Shown: positions 40,196 to 49,566, counted from the first letter of the stretch. The stretch: 64,000 nucleotides of DNA from Cytobacillus oceanisediminis 2691 (GCF_007678455.1 NZ_VEEP01000001.1:558001-622000); one strand, 5' to 3'. A program made the numbers and translations. The notes: a model not told the origin generated them from the sequence alone.

Positions 40196-41548
40196 ATGGC
40201 ATTTGAAGGATTGGCCGACCGACTGCAAAATACAATGCAAAAGATCCGCGGAAAAGGCAAGGTTTCAGAAGCGGATGTAAAAGAAATGATGCGAGAGGTC
40301 CGTCTGGCGCTTCTTGAAGCCGACGTTAACTTTAAAGTTGTAAAAGACTTCGTTAAGAAGGTCACTGAAAGGGCCATTGGCCAGGAGGTTGTAAAAAGCC
40401 TGACACCAGGCCAGCAGGTCATTAAGGTTGTTAAAGAAGAACTAACCGAGTTGATGGGCGGGGAACAAAGCAAGATTGCTGCATCCAATCGCCCGCCGAC
40501 CGTCATCATGATGGTCGGGCTTCAAGGTGCAGGTAAAACGACTACAACCGGAAAGCTGGCAAATCTCCTTCGCAAGAAATATAACCGCAAGCCTTTGCTT
40601 GTAGCGGCGGATATCTACCGCCCGGCTGCCATCAAGCAGCTTGAGACACTCGGCAAACAATTGAGTATGCCGGTATTCTCACTGGGAGACCAGGTCAGTC
40701 CGGTTGAAATTGCAAAACAGGCAATTGCCAAGGCGAAGGAAGACCACAATGATTATGTCCTCATCGATACTGCGGGCCGTCTTCATGTGGATGAAAACCT
40801 GATGGATGAGCTTAAGCAGATCAAGGAGCTGTCCAAGCCGGACGAAATTTTCCTTGTTGTCGATGCGATGACAGGGCAGGATGCCGTCAATGTTGCCCAG
40901 AGTTTCAATGAGCAGCTTGGCTTGACTGGTGTCGTCCTGACGAAGCTTGACGGCGATACTCGTGGTGGTGCAGCACTTTCAATCCGTGCCGTGACCAATA
41001 CGCCAATCAAATTTGTTGGTCTTGGTGAAAAACTTGATGCACTGGAAGCATTCCACCCGGAAAGGATGGCATCCAGAATCCTTGGCATGGGTGATGTCCT
41101 TACTCTGATCGAGAAGGCCCAGGCTAACGTCGATGAAGAAAAAGCGAAAGAGCTCGAGAAAAAAATGCGTACAGCATCATTTACCCTTGATGACTTCCTG
41201 GATCAGCTTGGCCAGGTAAGGAAGATGGGGCCGCTGGATGAAATCCTGAAAATGATGCCTGGTGCAAATAAAATCAAGGGCATGAACAATCTTCAAATCG
41301 ACGAGAAACAAATCTCGCATGTTGAGGCAATCATCCAATCGATGACGGCTAATGAAAAAACTCATCCTGAAATCATCAATGCCAACAGGCGCAAAAGGAT
41401 CGCGAAAGGAAGCGGGACCTCCATCCAGGAAGTCAACCGCCTGCTCAAGCAATTCGAAGACATGAAAAAGATGATGAAACAGATGACGAACATGCAGCAA
41501 AAAGGCAAGAAAAAAGGCGGATTCAAGCTTCCGTTCAACCCTTTTTAA
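40196..41548 (+). CDS. ffh: Signal recognition particle protein Ffh
   Basis: This 450-residue SRP54 protein binds signal peptides and 4.5S/scRNA. The NG domain has GLQGAGKTTTTGKLA near residue 108, DTAGRLHVDE and TKLDGDTRGG. The C-terminal M domain (from about 300) is methionine-rich, with the helix-turn-helix SGTSIQEVNRLLKQF and a terminal MKKMMKQMTNMQQ stretch. It works with FtsY, coded 444 bp upstream. Confidence 0.97.
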   Translation: MAFEGLADRLQNTMQKIRGKGKVSEADVKEMMREVRLALLEADVNFKVVKDFVKKVTERAIGQEVVKSLTPGQQVIKVVKEELTELMGGEQSKIAASNRPPTVIMMVGLQGAGKTTTTGKLANLLRKKYNRKPLLVAADIYRPAAIKQLETLGKQLSMPVFSLGDQVSPVEIAKQAIAKAKEDHNDYVLIDTAGRLHVDENLMDELKQIKELSKPDEIFLVVDAMTGQDAVNVAQSFNEQLGLTGVVLTKLDGDTRGGAALSIRAVTNTPIKFVGLGEKLDALEAFHPERMASRILGMGDVLTLIEKAQANVDEEKAKELEKKMRTASFTLDDFLDQLGQVRKMGPLDEILKMMPGANKIKGMNNLQIDEKQISHVEAIIQSMTANEKTHPEIINANRRKRIAKGSGTSIQEVNRLLKQFEDMKKMMKQMTNMQQKGKKKGGFKLPFNPF

Positions 41549-41589
41549 CTTGTAAAATCAGGTATTTTCAGTCTGTAAAGAAAAAACCC

Positions 41590-41618
41590 TTTACAAGCTG
41601 TTTTCTATTTGGTATTAT
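41590..41618 (+). promoter_or_regulatory. Sigma-A promoter for rpsP
   Basis: TTTACA (41590-41595) and TATTAT (41613-41618) are 17 bp apart, 40 bp before the rpsP start. Ribosomal protein genes usually have such near-consensus promoters. Confidence 0.6.
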
Positions 41619-41657
41619 TCTATCTTGTGTGAAACTATTCGGAGGTGCTTATTTAAA

Positions 41658-41930
41658 ATGGCAGTAAAAATTCGTTTAAAACGTATGGGAGCTAAAAAAT
41701 CTCCTTTCTATCGTATTGTAGTAGCTGATTCCCGTTCACCACGTGACGGCCGTTTCATCGAGTCTGTAGGAACTTACAACCCAGTTGCTCAACCAGCAGT
41801 GGTTGAACTTAACGAAGAGTTGGTTCTTAAGTGGTTGAACGACGGAGCTAAACCATCTGATACAGTGCGTAACTTGTTCTCTAAGCAAGGTATCATGGAA
41901 AAATTCCACAACGCAAAGCTTAGCAAGTAA
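41658..41930 (+). CDS. rpsP: 30S ribosomal protein S16
   Basis: This 90-residue S16 protein begins [20 protein letters not shown] and has the [14 protein letters not shown] block. GGAGGTG lies 11 bp upstream; an in-frame GTG/ATG further upstream has no support. It is followed by khpA at 14 bp, the common rpsP-khpA arrangement. Confidence 0.98.
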   Translation: MAVKIRLKRMGAKKSPFYRIVVADSRSPRDGRFIESVGTYNPVAQPAVVELNEELVLKWLNDGAKPSDTVRNLFSKQGIMEKFHNAKLSK

Positions 41931-41944
41931 TTGTGGACACGCCC

Positions 41945-42175
41945 ATGAAAGAATTAATTGAGACGATCGTGAAACCCCTTGTTGATTTTCCGGAAGATGT
42001 TCATGTGAATGAACATGAAGAGGATCAGCGCGTAACCTATAAGCTTTCCGTCAACAAAAGTGATATGGGCAAAGTAATTGGAAAGCAGGGCCGCGTTGCA
42101 AAGGCGATTCGAACAGTAGTCTATGCAGCAGGATCATCACAGCAAAAGAAGATTTTCTTGGAAATCGTCGAATAA
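41945..42175 (+). CDS. khpA: KH-domain RNA-binding protein KhpA
   Basis: This 76-residue single-KH protein (YlqC) has the RNA-contacting GKQG loop in MGKVIGKQGRVAKAIRT. In streptococci KhpA pairs with KhpB/Jag and affects cell elongation and small RNA function. ATG 41945 gives the family N terminus MKELIETIVKPLVDFPEDV; GTG 41933 is possible but adds four residues. A terminator follows 48 bp after the stop. Confidence 0.92.
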   Translation: MKELIETIVKPLVDFPEDVHVNEHEEDQRVTYKLSVNKSDMGKVIGKQGRVAKAIRTVVYAAGSSQQKKIFLEIVE

Positions 42176-42222
42176 CAATCAGCTGCGCAAGCAGAAGGTA
42201 GATAACTCTATATGATTGTTCT

Positions 42223-42251
42223 AAAAGGGAGGGGGAACCCTCCTTTTTTTT
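42223..42251 (+). terminator. Intrinsic terminator after khpA
   Basis: GGAGGG (42228-42233) pairs with CCCTCC (42238-42243) across a GGAA loop, flanked by AAAA and eight T, 48 bp after khpA. Confidence 0.85.
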
Positions 42252-42288
42252 GTAGATTAAAAATGTGTAAAATTAACTTCGAGAATTG

Positions 42289-42406
42289 TCCAGCTCCAGC
42301 GCCTAGCCCCTCGAGACGTTTCGGTCCGCCCATTGAAGTCAAAGAACGACTTCAACGGTCGGCCCTCCAACGCTTGTCGCGGCTGACCAAGGCGCTTACG
42401 CTTTTC
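42289..42406 (+). repeat. Structured intergenic repeat, family R1, copy D
   Basis: This 118-bp copy runs from TCCAGCTCCAGCGCC to GCGCTTACGCTTTTC, with central arms TGAAGTC and GACTTCA and loop AAAGAAC. It stands between the khpA terminator and the ylqD promoter region, so it is probably outside both transcripts. Confidence 0.9.
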
Positions 42407-42420
42407 TAAATTTGTAAAAA

Positions 42421-42448
42421 TTACGGTATAATAAATACTTGATATAAT
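42421..42448 (+). promoter_or_regulatory. Putative promoter for ylqD-rimM-trmD
   Basis: A perfect TATAAT stands at 42443-42448 with TTACGG 16 bp upstream (42421-42426). It is 82 bp before the ylqD start and directly after repeat copy D. Confidence 0.45.
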
Positions 42449-42529
42449 AGTGACCACAAGGATTAAGGTGATCTGTGACCAGTAGTTGGAGAAATGCTGT
42501 TAACAGGTGGGCTTTAAGGAGGGAATGCT

Positions 42530-42922
42530 TTGAAGGTACTGCAAACGATCATTGTCAAACAGGTACTTACGGAAGAAAGCAAGGGAAAAATCCACCAAAA
42601 ATACCACTCCAGAAAGCTTCAGCTGCAGAAAGAATGCGATCAACTGAGATTTGAACTGAAGAAGCTAGAAAAGTCTAAAAAGTTTTCACCTGAAACATTG
42701 AAAAAGCATTTTGAACAAGAAATAAAAGTCCATAAAGAAAAAATCAAGCTCCTGGATTTTCAAATAGAACAACTACATATTCTTCCGCTTGGGAGTGAAA
42801 TTAAAGAAACAGAGCTTCAAGGGATTGTTGATGTGAATATAGGCGACCAGTGGGATGAGTTTCTTTCAGGTAAGACGATAATTGTAAAAGATGGCATCGT
42901 GACCGAAATACGCGAGAGGTGA
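42530..42922 (+). CDS. ylqD: YlqD family protein, function unknown
   Basis: This 130-residue protein has a charged coiled coil in the middle (roughly residues 20-85, rich in Lys/Glu/Gln) and a small C-terminal domain ([17 protein letters not shown]). It is conserved in bacilli at this place but has no assigned activity. It starts at TTG 42530, six bases after AAGGAGGG. Its stop lies 7 bp before rimM, so a role near 16S rRNA maturation is possible from context only. Confidence 0.88.
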   Translation: MKVLQTIIVKQVLTEESKGKIHQKYHSRKLQLQKECDQLRFELKKLEKSKKFSPETLKKHFEQEIKVHKEKIKLLDFQIEQLHILPLGSEIKETELQGIVDVNIGDQWDEFLSGKTIIVKDGIVTEIRER

Positions 42923-42929
42923 TCGAATA

Positions 42930-43448
42930 ATGGAGAAATTTTTTAATGTCGGAAAGATTGTCAACACTCATGGAATCCGGGGCGAGGTAAGGGTGATCTC
43001 GAGGACTGACTTTCCAGAAGAGCGTTATAAAATAGGCAACACACTATTTTTATTCATGCCTGGTTCAAAGGATCCCGAGGAATTGGTCGTAAAAAGCCAC
43101 AGGACTCATAAGAATTTCAATCTGCTGACATTTGAAGGTTTCGATAATGTCAATCAGGTTGAAAGGATGAGGGGCGGTATCCTCAAGGTTCCTGAGACAC
43201 AGCGCGGCGAATTGGAGGAAGGCGAGTTCTATTTCCAGGATATTATCGGCTGCACAATGATGACCGTCGATGGTGAAGAACTTGGCAAGGTAATTGAAAT
43301 CCTTACACCAGGTGCCAATGATGTATGGGTGGTAAAGGGAGAGAAAGGCAAGGAAATCCTGATTCCGTATATTGAGGACATTGTGAAAAAAGTTGACGTC
43401 AAGGAAAAGATGATTGTGATTGAGCCTATGGAAGGGCTTCTCTCATGA
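42930..43448 (+). CDS. rimM: 16S rRNA processing protein RimM
   Basis: This 172-residue assembly factor for the 30S head has an N-terminal beta barrel ([19 protein letters not shown]) and a C-terminal PRC barrel ([35 protein letters not shown]). RimM binds S19 and helps 16S maturation. It overlaps trmD by 4 nt. Confidence 0.96.
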   Translation: MEKFFNVGKIVNTHGIRGEVRVISRTDFPEERYKIGNTLFLFMPGSKDPEELVVKSHRTHKNFNLLTFEGFDNVNQVERMRGGILKVPETQRGELEEGEFYFQDIIGCTMMTVDGEELGKVIEILTPGANDVWVVKGEKGKEILIPYIEDIVKKVDVKEKMIVIEPMEGLLS

Positions 43449-44188
43449 TGAATATCGATGTCCTTTCTATTTTTCCAGAAATGTTCGAGGGCGTATTTGG
43501 CCATTCGATCTTGAAAAAGGCTTCTGAAAAAGGAGCTGCACAGTACAATGTCGTCAATTTCCGGGACTTTGCTGATAACAAACATCAGACAGTCGATGAT
43601 TATCCATATGGCGGCGGTGCTGGCATGGTGTTAAAGCCACAGCCAATTTTCGATGCGGTATCTGATTTGAAAGAACAGGCAAAAAGCACTTCGCCAAGAG
43701 TGATCCTGATGTGTCCCCAGGGGGAAAGGTACACACAGAAGAAAGCTGAAGAACTGGCGAAGGAAGAACATTTAATATTCATCTGCGGACATTATGAAGG
43801 TTATGACGAACGCATCCGTGAGCATGTCATCACCGATGAAATTTCGATCGGCGATTATGTCCTCACAGGCGGCGAGCTCGGGGCAATGGTCGTGATCGAC
43901 AGCGTTGTACGCCTGCTTCCGGGTGTACTGGGCAGTGAAGAGTCCCATATCCAGGATTCTTTCAGCACAGGCCTGCTCGAGCACCCACACTATACCAGAC
44001 CGGCCGACTTCCGTGGGATGAAGGTTCCGGATGTCCTTGTTTCAGGCAATCATAAGCTGATTGAAGAGTGGAGGATGAAGGAAAGCCTGAGAAGGACGCT
44101 GAGCCGGAGACCTGATCTTCTTGAAGAAGCAGACTTGACACATCAGCAAAAAAAATGGCTGGATGAACTGATAAAACTTAATGAATAA
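43445..44188 (+). CDS. trmD: tRNA (guanine-37-N1)-methyltransferase TrmD
   Basis: This 247-residue SPOUT-class enzyme makes m1G37 in tRNAs, which prevents +1 frameshifts. The trefoil-knot SAM site is seen in [12 protein letters not shown] and [17 protein letters not shown]. Two ATGs (43445, 43448) are possible starts at the rimM stop; the first is chosen because it overlaps as ATGA. Confidence 0.96.
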   Translation: MMNIDVLSIFPEMFEGVFGHSILKKASEKGAAQYNVVNFRDFADNKHQTVDDYPYGGGAGMVLKPQPIFDAVSDLKEQAKSTSPRVILMCPQGERYTQKKAEELAKEEHLIFICGHYEGYDERIREHVITDEISIGDYVLTGGELGAMVVIDSVVRLLPGVLGSEESHIQDSFSTGLLEHPHYTRPADFRGMKVPDVLVSGNHKLIEEWRMKESLRRTLSRRPDLLEEADLTHQQKKWLDELIKLNE

Positions 44189-44199
44189 TATTGCAGTCA

Positions 44200-44312
44200 G
44201 TCCCTGTTTATGTTAAGATACTTCTTGTGGCTAAAAGCAATCGTGCTTTTTGCTGCTTATAACAATGTTCCGCTGCAAAGAAAGTGTGCAAGAGCATTCG
44301 TGGGAGGAGATG
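44200..44312 (+). promoter_or_regulatory. Probable L19 leader RNA
   Basis: The 130-bp gap between trmD and rplS contains a hairpin (AAAAGCA-ATCG-TGCTTTT) and ends in GTGCAAGAGCATTCGTGGGA next to the ribosome site. Low-GC Firmicutes carry a known L19 autoregulatory leader upstream of rplS, and this conserved-looking 3' end fits it. The assignment is by position and partial resemblance. Confidence 0.5.
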
Positions 44313-44318
44313 AAAACG

Positions 44319-44663
44319 ATGCAACAATTAATCGAAGAAATCACAAAAGCACAACTTCGCACTGATCTTCCATCTTTCCGTCCTGGTGACACAGTACGTG
44401 TACACGTTAAGGTTGTCGAAGGAACTCGTGAACGTATCCAGTTGTTTGAAGGTGTAGTGATTAAGCGTCGTGGTGGTGGAATCAGCGAAACTTTTACAGT
44501 TCGTAAGATTTCTTACGGAGTAGGCGTTGAGCGTACTTTCCCTGTTAACACACCAAAAATTGCGAAGCTTGAAGTTATCCGCCGCGGTAAAGTCCGCCGT
44601 GCGAAACTTTACTACCTGCGTAACCTGCGTGGTAAAAAAGCTCGTATCAAAGAAATTCGATAA
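44319..44663 (+). CDS. rplS: 50S ribosomal protein L19
   Basis: This 114-residue L19 protein begins [20 protein letters not shown] and has the conserved [19 protein letters not shown] block. ATG 44319 is 9 bp after GGGAGGAG; ATG 44310 overlaps the ribosome site. It is followed by a perfect terminator. Confidence 0.98.
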   Translation: MQQLIEEITKAQLRTDLPSFRPGDTVRVHVKVVEGTRERIQLFEGVVIKRRGGGISETFTVRKISYGVGVERTFPVNTPKIAKLEVIRRGKVRRAKLYYLRNLRGKKARIKEIR

Positions 44664-44674
44664 GAATGAATGTC

Positions 44675-44706
44675 AAAAAGGAGCTTGCCTAGCCAAGCTC
44701 CTTTTT
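44675..44706 (+). terminator. Intrinsic terminator after rplS
   Basis: A perfect 13-bp stem, AAAAAGGAGCTTG (44675-44687) and CAAGCTCCTTTTT (44694-44706), has a 6-nt loop. It lies 11 bp after the rplS stop. Confidence 0.9.
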
Positions 44707-44832
44707 CATTACAAAATGCCAGTTTGAAAATTTATTTTAAAAAATCACCGCCCATCGTGTTTATCTTGACTGACTTATGTAAAATAAAGTTATGTACCTA
44801 AACTACATTTATTTTGGAATGGTGGGAAAAGA

Positions 44833-45387
44833 ATGGCCGAAAAAAAGAAGAATGAACTATGGGAATGGACGAAGGCACTGCTGATTGCTGTCGTGCTCGC
44901 AGCTGTGATCCGATACTTTTTATTTGCCCCAATCGTAGTGGACGGATTATCGATGATGCCGACTCTCCATGACCAGGACAGGATGATCGTAAATAAGCTG
45001 AGCTATAAAGTAGGCGAGCCTGAAAGATTCGATATCATTGTCTTTCATGCCCCAGAGAATAAAGATTACATAAAAAGGGTCATCGGCCTTCCAGGCGATA
45101 AAATAGAATACAAAAATGACACGCTGTATGTGAATGGCAAAGCATACGAAGAACCATACTTGGAAGAATATAAAAAACAGGTTATTGATGGGCCGCTGAC
45201 AGACCCATTTACGCTGGAAGAGAAGATTGGCAGTGAAACAGTCCCTGAAGGCCATCTTTTCGTCATGGGCGATAACCGCCGTTTCAGCAAGGACAGCCGT
45301 CACATAGGTACTGTTCCATTCGAAAAGGTACTGGGAAAAACAAACGTCATTTACTGGCCGGTTGAGGATATCCGCACAATAGACTAG
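44833..45387 (+). CDS. lepB: Type I signal peptidase
   Basis: This 184-residue enzyme cuts signal peptides from secreted proteins. A cytosolic N terminus (MAEKKKNELWEWTK) is followed by one membrane segment (about residues 14-34). The extracellular domain has the catalytic Ser40 (DGLSMMPTL) and Lys81 (KRVIGLPGD), typical of the SipS/P-type family. GDNRRFSKDSRHIG is box E. Many Firmicutes place it between rplS and rbgA; B. subtilis has no signal peptidase gene here. Confidence 0.95.
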   Translation: MAEKKKNELWEWTKALLIAVVLAAVIRYFLFAPIVVDGLSMMPTLHDQDRMIVNKLSYKVGEPERFDIIVFHAPENKDYIKRVIGLPGDKIEYKNDTLYVNGKAYEEPYLEEYKKQVIDGPLTDPFTLEEKIGSETVPEGHLFVMGDNRRFSKDSRHIGTVPFEKVLGKTNVIYWPVEDIRTID

Positions 45388-45439
45388 TCCATGAACTGCC
45401 GCCGTATTGAAAGATGTAAACAGATAGGAGGTGGCTGCT

Positions 45440-46327
45440 TTGACGATCCAATGGTTTCCTGGCCATATGGCCAAGGCTCGCAGAGAGGTCACGGAAAAAC
45501 TAAAGCTTGTCGATGTCATATTTGAACTGGTGGATGCCAGGATTCCATACTCATCCAGAAATCCGATGATTGATGAAATTATCCAGCATAAGCCAAGAAT
45601 AGTTTTATTGAACAAAGCAGATATGGCCGACAAAGCTGTCACCGATGAGTGGCTGCGCTATTATCGCGAAAAAGGGATTACTGCACTTGCAATCAACTCG
45701 CAGGCCGGGACAGGCTTAAAGCAAATTGTCCAGGAATCAAAGGTCCTGCTTAAGGATAAACTTGACCGCTTAAAGTCTAAAGGAGTCAAGCCAAGAGCGA
45801 TTCGGGCGATGATTGTCGGGATTCCGAACGCGGGGAAGTCGACATTGATCAACCGTCTTGCCGGGAAAAATATAGCCCAGACCGGGAACAGGCCGGGTGT
45901 GACGAAAGCACAGCAGTGGATCAAGGTAGGAAAGGAACTTGAACTCCTTGATACTCCGGGTATCCTCTGGCCAAAGTTTGAGGATCAGGAGGTAGGGACC
46001 AAGCTCGCTATAACAGGGGCTATCAAGGATACCATCCTCAATCTTCAGGATTTAACCGTATATGCTTTAAGGTTTTTAGAAAAGTATTACCCTGAGCGGC
46101 TGCAGGAGAGGTACAAGCTTTCCTCGCTCCCTGTGGATATCGTTGAGCTTTTCGACGAGATTGGCGATTTCCGGGGCTGCAGAATGCCTGGCGGTTATGT
46201 AGACTATGATAAAGTCGCTGAATTGGTAATTCGGGAAATACGCACAGAAAAATTAGGTCCTCTCTCCTTTGAAAGGCCTCAAGACCTGTTGAGGGATGAA
46301 GATGCAGATAAACAAGAAGAAAATTGA
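45440..46327 (+). CDS. rbgA: Ribosome biogenesis GTPase RbgA
   Basis: This 295-residue circularly permuted GTPase (YlqF) is needed for late 50S assembly, including L16 insertion. The N terminus [15 protein letters not shown] is diagnostic. G4 LLNKAD precedes G1 [14 protein letters not shown] and G3 [11 protein letters not shown] 45440 is chosen because AGGAGGTG ends 6 bp before it; GTG 45431 overlaps that ribosome site. A terminator begins in the stop codon. Confidence 0.95.
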   Translation: MTIQWFPGHMAKARREVTEKLKLVDVIFELVDARIPYSSRNPMIDEIIQHKPRIVLLNKADMADKAVTDEWLRYYREKGITALAINSQAGTGLKQIVQESKVLLKDKLDRLKSKGVKPRAIRAMIVGIPNAGKSTLINRLAGKNIAQTGNRPGVTKAQQWIKVGKELELLDTPGILWPKFEDQEVGTKLAITGAIKDTILNLQDLTVYALRFLEKYYPERLQERYKLSSLPVDIVELFDEIGDFRGCRMPGGYVDYDKVAELVIREIRTEKLGPLSFERPQDLLRDEDADKQEEN

Positions 46328-46356
46328 AGGTCCTGATTCCAGGACCTTTATTTTTC
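46327..46356 (+). terminator. Intrinsic terminator after rbgA
   Basis: AAGGTCCTG (46327-46335) pairs perfectly with CAGGACCTT (46340-46348) across a 4-nt loop, then a T-rich run follows. It starts at the last base of the rbgA stop codon. Confidence 0.85.
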
Positions 46357-46405
46357 TTTCTTCTTGCCGATACATAATAAAGAACATAACTAGGGGAAAT
46401 AGGAT

Positions 46406-47176
46406 ATGGAAAAATGGACAATTGGCGAAATTGATCAGCTGCTATTCAGTAAAGATAAAGTGGACATGGAGTACATTGAGGAATTAAAAAAAGACAACCG
46501 CAAAGGTGTTCAAAAACTCATCATGAAGTGGGAAAAGCAAGAAGCGCAAAAAGAGCTGGCCCACAGTCAGTTTGTTGAGATGACTTCCTTTGAAAGGAAG
46601 TATCGGTCCCAGGGTTTCAGATTCATTGCCGGTATTGACGAAGCTGGCCGAGGACCGCTTGCTGGGCCAGTTGTAGCAGGGGCAGTCATCTTGTCAGAGG
46701 ATTTTTACCTTCCGGGTCTCAATGATTCTAAGAAACTGACAGAAGCGAAAAGGGAAGAATATTTTGAAATCATTAATGACCAAGCCCTTGCTGTCGGAAT
46801 CGGAATCATCGAAGCTGCCGAAATAGATGAAATCAATATTCTTCAGGCCAGTAAAAAAGCGATGCTCCATGCGGCAGCACAATTGGAAATCAATCCTGAT
46901 TTTCTTTTGATTGATGCAGTCAAGCTGGAGACACCTTATCCCTTTGAAGCATTAATCAAGGGGGATGCCAGAAGCGTTTCCATAGCCGCGGCTTCGGTCA
47001 TTGCAAAAGTAACACGGGACAGGCTGATGAAGGATCTGGGTCTCAGATTCCCGCAATATGGCTTTCAGGCAAATATGGGTTATGGAACTGCTGAGCATTT
47101 GAATGCCCTGAGAGAACACGGTGTTACAGAACATCACCGCAAGACCTTCGCTCCAGTAAGAGAGTGTATTCAGTAG
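46406..47176 (+). CDS. rnhB: Ribonuclease HII
   Basis: This 256-residue RNase removes ribonucleotides and RNA primers from DNA hybrids. The catalytic acids are in AGIDEAGRGPLAGPV and LLIDAVKL, with DSKKLT between. An N-terminal extension of about 70 residues, usual in bacilli, precedes the catalytic core. It runs to within 22 bp of ylqG. Confidence 0.96.
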   Translation: MEKWTIGEIDQLLFSKDKVDMEYIEELKKDNRKGVQKLIMKWEKQEAQKELAHSQFVEMTSFERKYRSQGFRFIAGIDEAGRGPLAGPVVAGAVILSEDFYLPGLNDSKKLTEAKREEYFEIINDQALAVGIGIIEAAEIDEINILQASKKAMLHAAAQLEINPDFLLIDAVKLETPYPFEALIKGDARSVSIAAASVIAKVTRDRLMKDLGLRFPQYGFQANMGYGTAEHLNALREHGVTEHHRKTFAPVRECIQ

Positions 47177-47198
47177 AACTTGGCAAAGCGGGTGAACC

Positions 47199-49055
47199 AT
47201 GGAAACAGGAGCGCTTAAAAGTTTATTTAACCAAAAGACAACACAGCAGACAAAAATAACCGAATTTCGTCCAGGACAAATCATCAATGGCAAAATCATT
47301 AAGCTATTCCCTGATCAAGTAGCAGAAGTCCAAATCGGGAACCAAAAAATGGTCGCCCAATTAGAAGTGCCGTTATCGGCAAATGAACGCTACTGGTTTC
47401 AGGTTCAGCCTGGAGAAGGAAAAGTCCACTTAAAGCTGATCAGTTCAAGTGGTGAGGAGAAGGGCCAGCCGGGAAACCTGACCAGGATCCTGTCTGAATT
47501 CGGATTGCAGCCGACAAAGGAAAACCTGGATCTTGTCCGTTTTTTCATCAAAGAACAGCTCCCTGTCAATGGTGAGCTTCTTAAACTCGCCTCAGAATGG
47601 TTGAAAACGGTTGGATCCCGGACTGCCGGGGAGGATGCCATAAAGATGCTGCTGACAAGGGGGATGCCTGTCACCAAGGCTGCATTTGAGGCCCTTTATA
47701 CAGCCACGAAGGAACAATCTCTGGTTATGCTTTTGGAACAGCTCGGAAAGTCCCTGGAGGCAGCAGATGAGTCAGATACAGTTGTAAGCCTGAGAAAGCT
47801 ATTGAATGAAATGCTTCCAGCAAATAAGACAATATCTTCTGCAGCCGCTTTAAACCATCTTGCTTCAGCATGGCTCGGCAGCAATGGCAAGCAAAGCGAA
47901 GCCGCTCTGGACCTTCTTCAACAGTACGGAGCGATTCCCGCGAAAAGCAGTGAAAAGAATGTTTTACAGCAGCTGTTATCGAGTCTTCAACATCTGGATG
48001 GTGCGGAAGAGAATCTGCCAGAAGGATTGAAGTTTCTAAAAACAGTCCTAACGCTTATCGAGAAGGGAGACAGTTTTTCCGCTCGGCAGATCATGGCAAG
48101 CTTCATTAATGATAAATCATTCCCTGTCAACGATCTCGCAGACTCACTTCATTTCATTTTTGACAGGGCAAATGGCAAAGACACAAATACACAAACCGGG
48201 CTTCTGGCCTTTAAACAGTTATTATCACATTCTAATGCCAGCAGTGCGCTGTCCCTCTTACTTGCAGGTAAGGCAGACTGGGAACAAGCAGGATTAAAAC
48301 TGCTGGAGGCTGCAGGAAGACAGCAGCAAGCCGGTACAGTGGGGATGCATGCCCAGCTGTTATCGGAAGCGGCTGGCAAAGCGGAGCCGGCACCTGCACT
48401 TCAGGAAAACGGACTCTCACTTCTGTCGGATGTAAAGATTAAAAGATTCCTTTCTGCTCTGGGTCTATCTTACGAACATCATCTTAGTGAAATCATGAAG
48501 GATGGTGAGGTGGGAAAAACGCAAGTCCCTGATACCCTTAAATCACTGACACTTCGATTGTTGAATGAAAATCCTCCCCAGATTGTCAAAGACGCTGCAG
48601 AGCCGCTGGTAAACAAACTTACAGGCTTCCAGCTGCTATCGCAGGAAGCAGGCCCCATCCAGCAGCTCGTGGTCCAGGTCCCAATTTTTTTGGGAGGGAA
48701 GACAAGCGAACTCTCGATGCAGTGGAGTGGGAAAAGGACTGAAGATGGCAAAATAGACGCTGATTTCTGCCGTGTCCTCTTCTATCTGAAACTGCAGTAC
48801 CTCGACGATACCATAATCGATATGCAGGTTCAGAATCGAGTCATGAGCATACAGATTTTTAATGATCAACCCGATCTTAAAAAAATGGCCGAACAGATGA
48901 CGCCGATATTGAAAACGAAGTTATCTGAACTGGAATATAAATTATCATCTGTTCACTTCCATGTCCCTGGAGAATCCAATGGCAGAAGTAATCAGCGCAG
49001 TCTGTCAGAATTATACGGGCAAAAAGAATATTATGGAGTGGATATTAAAATATGA
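47199..49055 (+). CDS. ylqG: YlqG: FliK-like hook-length control domain protein
   Basis: This 618-residue protein has no assigned function. The N-terminal part (about residues 25-85, GQIINGKIIKLFPDQVAEVQ) looks like a small beta domain. A long helical, alanine- and leucine-rich middle follows. The C terminus (about 500-590) has the pattern of the FliK C-terminal domain (LDDTIIDMQVQNRVMSIQIF followed by LKTKLSELEYKL). It overlaps ylqH, an FlhB-C-like protein, by 4 nt, which mirrors the FliK-FlhB switch pair of the flagellar export gate. It lies 12 kb before the flagellar operon. The domain call is by eye. Confidence 0.75.
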   Translation: METGALKSLFNQKTTQQTKITEFRPGQIINGKIIKLFPDQVAEVQIGNQKMVAQLEVPLSANERYWFQVQPGEGKVHLKLISSSGEEKGQPGNLTRILSEFGLQPTKENLDLVRFFIKEQLPVNGELLKLASEWLKTVGSRTAGEDAIKMLLTRGMPVTKAAFEALYTATKEQSLVMLLEQLGKSLEAADESDTVVSLRKLLNEMLPANKTISSAAALNHLASAWLGSNGKQSEAALDLLQQYGAIPAKSSEKNVLQQLLSSLQHLDGAEENLPEGLKFLKTVLTLIEKGDSFSARQIMASFINDKSFPVNDLADSLHFIFDRANGKDTNTQTGLLAFKQLLSHSNASSALSLLLAGKADWEQAGLKLLEAAGRQQQAGTVGMHAQLLSEAAGKAEPAPALQENGLSLLSDVKIKRFLSALGLSYEHHLSEIMKDGEVGKTQVPDTLKSLTLRLLNENPPQIVKDAAEPLVNKLTGFQLLSQEAGPIQQLVVQVPIFLGGKTSELSMQWSGKRTEDGKIDADFCRVLFYLKLQYLDDTIIDMQVQNRVMSIQIFNDQPDLKKMAEQMTPILKTKLSELEYKLSSVHFHVPGESNGRSNQRSLSELYGQKEYYGVDIKI

Positions 49056-49336
49056 AAACTCCTAAGCATACAAGAAAGACAGCTGTTGCCTTGGGTTATA
49101 ACGCGGGAAGCATGGATGCCCCGAAAGTGATGGCGAAGGGAAAGGGCCTGGTGGCTCAGCAAATCATAGACAAAGCAAAGGATCATGATATTCCCATCCA
49201 GGAAGACCCATCCCTGGTTGAAGTATTGTCACAGCTGGAATTGAATGAAAGAATACCAGAAGAGCTGTACCAGGCAGTCGCCGAGGTTTTTTCCTATATC
49301 TATCATCTTGATCAGCAAGCAGGGAAACGAAATTAA
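49052..49336 (+). CDS. ylqH: YlqH: FlhB C-terminal-like protein without a membrane part
   Basis: This 94-residue protein matches the cytosolic C-terminal domain of FlhB/EscU (SMDAPKVMAKGKGLVAQQI, PIQEDPSLVEVL, RIPEELYQAVAEVFSYIY). It lacks the FlhB membrane part and the self-cleavage NPTH motif; the corresponding place reads HTRKTAVALGYN. It is translationally coupled to ylqG. In flagella the FlhB C domain binds FliK to change export substrate, so YlqG-YlqH may be a derived or accessory switch pair. That is inference. Confidence 0.85.
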   Translation: MKTPKHTRKTAVALGYNAGSMDAPKVMAKGKGLVAQQIIDKAKDHDIPIQEDPSLVEVLSQLELNERIPEELYQAVAEVFSYIYHLDQQAGKRN

Positions 49337-49384
49337 TATTTTCAATTAACAAAAATAGTTTTTCTGTCCATGAATATCAATGCT

Positions 49385-49417
49385 AAAAGCCGGGAAAGGT
49401 TATCATCCCGGCTTTTT
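49385..49417 (+). terminator. Intrinsic terminator after ylqH
   Basis: AAAAGCCGGGA (49385-49395) pairs with TCCCGGCTTTT (49406-49416) across a 10-nt loop, followed by T. It lies 48 bp past the ylqH stop. Confidence 0.88.
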
Positions 49418-49487
49418 ATAGTGGCATACAATCACCATGATACTTTTTTACAATATTTAAAAAGGGGAAATATTTAAATCATAAAGG

Positions 49488-49516
49488 TAGACAATCAATA
49501 TTTCATTATATAAAAT
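49488..49516 (+). promoter_or_regulatory. Putative promoter for sucCD
   Basis: TAGACA (49488-49493) and TAAAAT (49511-49516) have a 17-bp spacer, 122 bp before the sucC start, leaving a leader of about 115 nt. Confidence 0.45.
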
Positions 49517-49530
49517 GAAAGCGCAGTCTA
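49515..49530 (+). promoter_or_regulatory. Possible CcpA-binding cre site
   Basis: ATGAAAGCGCAGTCTA fits the cre consensus WTGNAARCGNWWWCAW at 14 of 16 positions. It lies at the -10/+1 region of the putative sucCD promoter, where CcpA binding would repress under glucose. This rests on motif match only. Confidence 0.4.
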
Positions 49531-49566
49531 TTTTTTAAAAATTTAAATGAATTATATTTTCTACTT

